A stretch of 64,000 bases of DNA from Phormidesmis priestleyi ULC007. GTDB lineage: Bacteria > Cyanobacteriota > Cyanobacteriia > Leptolyngbyales > Leptolyngbyaceae. The stretch spans positions 1 through 64,000 of the forward strand of contig NZ_MPPI01000021.1 in NCBI RefSeq assembly GCF_001895925.1, read 5' to 3'. The notes beneath the pieces were generated by a model. It had not been told where the DNA came from, searched no databases, and saw only the letters and a program-made list of their open reading frames with translations. The first letter of the stretch is position 1, and every line of letters begins with the position of its first letter. This document shows positions 61,501-64,000 of the stretch, piece by piece. The position numbers were made by a program, and so were the translations under genes.

Positions 61501-62070
61501 GACGACCTCAACGTTGACGATTCGATCTTCGGGTGAGCCGTGATCTTGAATTTCTAAATAATAATCATCGCCAAATAGGTCTTGATACCACCGAGCGACG
61601 CGACGAGCGATGTCAGGCTTGCCTTGCAGAATCGCCTGCGGCACTTCACCACCGAGACAGGCACTTGTGACGATCAAGCCTTCGTGGTATTGCTCTAATA
61701 AATCTTTGCTGATGCACGGGCGTGAGAAAATTCCTTTTCCCTGGACTCCTTTGAGATGGGAAATCGTGGTGATCTTGACTAGGTTTTTATAGCCTTGAGT
61801 ATTTTTTGCGAGAACGACCTGATGGTAGCGAGGTCGGCGTTCTTGCTTAGTGATGTCGCCGTTGATCACATACATTTCATTGCCAATGATCGGCGTAATC
61901 TTGCCTTTGCAGACCTTGATTAGCTCGATCGCGCCGTACATCACCCCGTGATCGGTGAGGGCGATCGCGGGCATTCCCAGTTCCATTGCTCGATCGACCA
62001 GTTTGGGTAACTGACTGGCACCATCTAGCAAGCTATAGTCGCTGTGAATATGTAGACCAACAAAAGACAT
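58582..62070 (-). CDS. dnaE: DNA polymerase III subunit alpha (uninterrupted)
   Basis: The replicative polymerase, 1162 residues in a single frame. PHP domain at ~1-210 ([20 protein letters not shown]), the polymerase active site with MPDIDTDFC (D406, D408) and LLKMDFLGL (D564), a helix-hairpin region and a C-terminal OB-fold ([20 protein letters not shown]). Many cyanobacteria split DnaE with an intein between Y and C of AEY/CFN; here [20 protein letters not shown] (Y754/C755) is continuous, so no intein or split gene is present. ATG 62070. Monocistronic apart from small ORFs downstream. Confidence 0.97.
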   Translation of the reverse strand: MSFVGLHIHSDYSLLDGASQLPKLVDRAMELGMPAIALTDHGVMYGAIELIKVCKGKITPIIGNEMYVINGDITKQERRPRYHQVVLAKNTQGYKNLVKITTISHLKGVQGKGIFSRPCISKDLLEQYHEGLIVTSACLGGEVPQAILQGKPDIARRVARWYQDLFGDDYYLEIQDHGSPEDRIVNVEVVKIARELDIKIIATNDSHYISCYDVEAHDALLCIQTGKLISEDKRLRYSGTEYLKSADEMRMLFRDHLPDDVIEEAIVTTVEVANKIEEYKILDEPRIPNYPVPTGQTHNAYLEQITWEGLFKRLKCQSRVEVSQVYQDRLVYELEMMQQMGFATYFLVVWDYIKYARDHGIPVGPGRGSAAGSLVAYALGITNIDPVHHGLLFERFLNPERKSMPDIDTDFCIDRRDEVIQYVTQKYGTERVAQIITYNRMTSKAVLKDTARVLDVPYGDADRMAKLIPVIRGKPVKLEVMISDKTPAPEFKEKYDKDPKVRHWLDTAIGIEGTNKSVGIHAAGIVISSDPLDEIVPLQRNADGAVFTQYYMEDIETLGLLKMDFLGLKNLTMIQKTVELVEQTRHVTIDLDNLSLEDPAVYKLLARGELEGVFQLESSGMRQIVRDLKPSGIEDISSVLALYRPGPLDAGLIPKFINRKHGREAIDYAHDILKPILNETYGIMVYQEQIMKIAQDMAGYSLGQADLLRRAMGKKKKSEMEKHREMFVEGAGKNNVKPNVADALFEQMVQFAEYCFNKSHSTAYGYVTYQTAYLKANYPVEYMAALITANSGDQDKVQKYIASCVSMNIQVQSPDINRSGVDFTPTGENILFGLNAVRNVGQSAVEALLVSREEKGEFKSLADLCDRVDSRAINRRALESLIYCGAFDNVDSNRNQLIQDLELVMDWAQSRAKDRVSGQGNLFDLMGGGASQQSSFETAPKAPKVPDFPQQEKLRLEKEVLGFYISDHPLKQLQESAKILAPISLSDLGDRQEGDSISAIVMLTNVKAVTTKKGDRMAIITIEDLTGHSEAVVFPKSFERIGHLIVPDARLMVWGKVDRRDDQVQFILDDAEPIETVRMVMVELEPSKANDSQEQYRLRQILQEQRGEDHSARISVVAIVSAHDRRYFVRFGQKFRVQDEHATVTALGKEGFRARVSSLVSA

Positions 62071-62299
62071 AACTGCTCAAACCACACAACGGAGTGAGAC
62101 TAGAGTAACCGATCGTAGACGCTAGATCTAATATTTTTTTTGGCCGACCACTCCACATATAGAGTCAGCAAGGTGTAAAGGCACAAATCTCAGATTTGAC
62201 CTTAGCCTCGCGCCTTTTATTGCACAGGTTTAGTACCAATGTATCAAACCTATCAGAAAAAGGGTTATTTTGTACTAGACTTTTATAAAAAGTAGGCGG

Positions 62300-63403
62300 T
62301 CATTCTCGATCGGGCACATTCACCCAGGTTCCTGTCTCATTCGATTCGTGAGCTAAATCCATCAGGAGTTGTGAATAAACGCCTTCTTTGAGCGAGGGCG
62401 GCAGAGACTCGCGGCGATCGATGCCCAACACAAACTGATCGACCACTCGAATGAAGGGCGCAATTCTGCCGTCAGCATAGACTTGAGGAAACGCGAGGCG
62501 CTTAGGAATCTCTAACTCCGCCAACGGCTGCCCATTTTGACTGCCCAACAGCCTGAAGCCGTGAACATAGTCTTTTTGATGGTCACTGCCGAGAATGAGT
62601 GTGCCGCGATCGCCATAGACTTCGACCCAGTGCCCGCGTCCCTGATAAGTGGCAGCACTTAAGCAAATCTGGCAGGGCGTTCCGTCGGCTAATTCGAGCA
62701 TGATTAAACAAGTGTCATCAGCATCCACGAGCTTCAACTGTCCAGAATTGGGATCGGGTCGCTCTGGAATCGAAACTTGCAGACGCGCACACAGACGTTT
62801 TGTCGAGCCAAATAACCAGGCGATATAGTCAAAAGCGTGAGATCCGATCGCGCCCAGTGCACCGCCGCCCTGATCTTTTTGGGCATACCAATTCCAGGGG
62901 CGCGAAGCATCAGCGCGACTCGACACCAGCCAGTCAACTTTAATCAAGCGTTTTTGTCCGACATAGCCTTCTGAAATTAATTCCGCTAATCGCTGCCATG
63001 CTGGGACAAAGCGAAACTCAAAGTTCATCGTCGCGATCGCGTTTCTCTGCGCCGCTAATTCTTGCAATTGCCGCGCTTGTGACACCGATAACGCAGTCGG
63101 TTTTTCTAACAGCAAATGTTTTCCGGCTTCGAGTACTGTCTTTGCCATCTCATAGTGCAAAAACGGCGGCGTTGAAATACTAACCGCTTGAACGTCTGGC
63201 AGCGAGACAATCTCTTCTAACGTTTGGCAGGCATGAGGAATATTGTGAGCTTGAGCGATCGCTCGTGCTTTCTCTAAATCACGATGATAGACCGCCACAA
63301 TCTGGGTGCGCGGATGTTGTTGAAACCCCGGCATGTGAACTTTTTGACCGAAGCCTGTGCCGACGATCGCGACTCCGATCGGAGATTGACTAGAAAAAAC
63401 CAT
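62300..63403 (-). CDS. Gfo/Idh/MocA-family oxidoreductase
   Basis: A 367-residue NAD(P)-dependent oxidoreductase. VAIVGTGFGQKVHMPGFQQH is the Rossmann nucleotide loop; HLLLEKPTALSVSQARQLQE holds the EKP motif whose Lys is catalytic; the C-terminal alpha/beta domain has GGGALGAIGSHAFDYIAWLF with the likely active-site His. The substrate, probably a sugar or its derivative, is not evident. ATG 63403. A 229-base gap to dnaE (62071-62299) shows no gene. Confidence 0.88.
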   Translation of the reverse strand: MVFSSQSPIGVAIVGTGFGQKVHMPGFQQHPRTQIVAVYHRDLEKARAIAQAHNIPHACQTLEEIVSLPDVQAVSISTPPFLHYEMAKTVLEAGKHLLLEKPTALSVSQARQLQELAAQRNAIATMNFEFRFVPAWQRLAELISEGYVGQKRLIKVDWLVSSRADASRPWNWYAQKDQGGGALGAIGSHAFDYIAWLFGSTKRLCARLQVSIPERPDPNSGQLKLVDADDTCLIMLELADGTPCQICLSAATYQGRGHWVEVYGDRGTLILGSDHQKDYVHGFRLLGSQNGQPLAELEIPKRLAFPQVYADGRIAPFIRVVDQFVLGIDRRESLPPSLKEGVYSQLLMDLAHESNETGTWVNVPDRE

Positions 63404-63506
63404 ACTTATCTAGACTCTAAATCGGCAACGATACTATGAGTATCCCACCCTTAATCCGTCCTCGTGCCACCTTTGTGTAAGATCACCATAAACAGCTACG
63501 ATTGTA

Positions 63507-63520
63507 AAGCAAGCTTGCTT
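63507..63520. repeat. 14-base perfect palindrome
   Basis: AAGCAAGCTTGCTT is its own reverse complement and lies 33 bases before the ATG of the Uma2-family gene. It may be an operator; there is no further support. Confidence 0.25.
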
Positions 63521-63553
63521 CAGAATTGCCATTAAAGCCAGAGGGTTTTCTCA

Positions 63554-64000
63554 TGTCGCAAAGTCTCGCCCATGAAGTTGATCTGTCGCCCGACCTGCAA
63601 GACCTGGTGATTGAGGACAACACCCCTTTGGATAATTTAATTACCGAAAAACAACAGCGTCTCTTAACAGAACCGCTTTACAGCAATTCTGCGGTGCTTG
63701 ATTGTCCCTCTCTGCTGGCAGCAAACGTCGGAGTATTTTATGCAGTACGTCAGCCTCCGATCGTGCCTGATGTGTTTCTGAGCCTCAACGTCGAAATTCC
63801 TGAAAACTGGCATGAGAAAAAAAATCGCACGTATCTCGTGTGGGAGTTTGGTAAACCGCCCGATGTCGCGATCGAGATTGTCTCTAACAAAGAAGGTAAT
63901 GAGTTGGGCAGTAAGCTTAGAGACTATCCTCAGATCGGCGTGGCTTACTATGTGGTGTTTGATCCCCTCCAACAGTTGGGAGACACCCTCCTGAGAGTCT
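63554..64000 (+). CDS. Uma2-family endonuclease-like protein (cut by window end)
   Basis: A frame open from ATG 63554 to the last base, 149 codons so far, belongs to the Uma2/DUF820 family, which has a PD-(D/E)XK nuclease-like fold and is often multi-copy in cyanobacteria. LITEKQQRLLTEPLYSNSA, PPIVPDVFLSLNVEIPENW and PPDVAIEIVSNKEGNELGSK (the acidic and E-x-K positions) with LRDYPQIGVAYYVVFDP follow the usual order. AGAGGG lies eight bases upstream. The C-terminus is beyond the window. Its natural role is unknown. Confidence 0.88.

Overview
The window is cyanobacterial chromosome. The octamer GCGATCGC (HIP1) recurs throughout, and the gene content is diagnostic: homogentisate phytyltransferase and a tocopherol-type methyltransferase, Ycf35 and Ycf46, a c6-type cytochrome, CcdA/Ccs1 cytochrome c biogenesis, P-II with a TTG start behind an NtcA-type box, MntCAB manganese uptake, KtrAB, an S-layer-homology/beta-helix envelope protein, GAF-domain histidine kinases and a zinc-ribbon/kinase/WD40 protein. 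The mix fits a filamentous Leptolyngbya-like organism, but the sequence alone does not fix the genus. No rRNA, tRNA, CRISPR array, intact transposase or prophage was recognised.

Left end (1-2.4 kb): a patch of broken genes. It holds a 5'-truncated dTDP-glucose dehydratase, a frameshifted and truncated TIGR03790-family gene, and an antisense GH31 alpha-glucosidase remnant carrying two copies of a small palindromic repeat. From 2.5 to 13.1 kb come a short leader ORF whose end forms a hairpin with the next gene's ribosome site, an unknown 123-aa protein, MTA phosphorylase, the SLH/beta-helix protein, small conserved proteins, a threonine synthase and a 797-aa Het-C-like plus von Willebrand D protein.

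13-31 kb: c6-like cytochrome, sterol desaturase-family protein, DUF962 protein, amidohydrolase, an antitoxin remnant between short direct repeats, DevC/DevA-type exporter parts, two histidine kinases, a FAS1 lipoprotein, a halorhodopsin-like microbial rhodopsin, an M61 protease, a Crp-type regulator, a CysQ-like phosphatase, Ycf35 and Ycf46.

31-51.7 kb: a ribbon-helix-helix protein, a zinc alcohol dehydrogenase, FtsW/RodA, CcdA-Ccs1, MntCAB behind a perfect 19-bp inverted repeat, QueF, GlnB, KtrA/KtrB, a tocopherol block, CobA-HemD, a Nei-type glycosylase and a PHP phosphoesterase followed by a coupled 34-codon ORF.

51.9-64 kb: a toxin-antitoxin pair whose PIN toxin is broken by one in-frame TAG, a methyltransferase, a 109-bp palindromic MITE-like element, a second threonine synthase paired with a CysO-like sulfur carrier, a MoaD-like protein, the kinase-WD40 protein, an intein-free DnaE with small downstream ORFs, an oxidoreductase and the start of a Uma2-family gene. 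Most of the window is ordinary housekeeping. The points most worth a second look are the halorhodopsin-like pump with a T-S-L motif, the Het-C/vWD fusion, the leader ORF with its hairpin, the hairpin-forming repeat at mntC, and the two toxin-antitoxin-type genes each stopped by one TAG.
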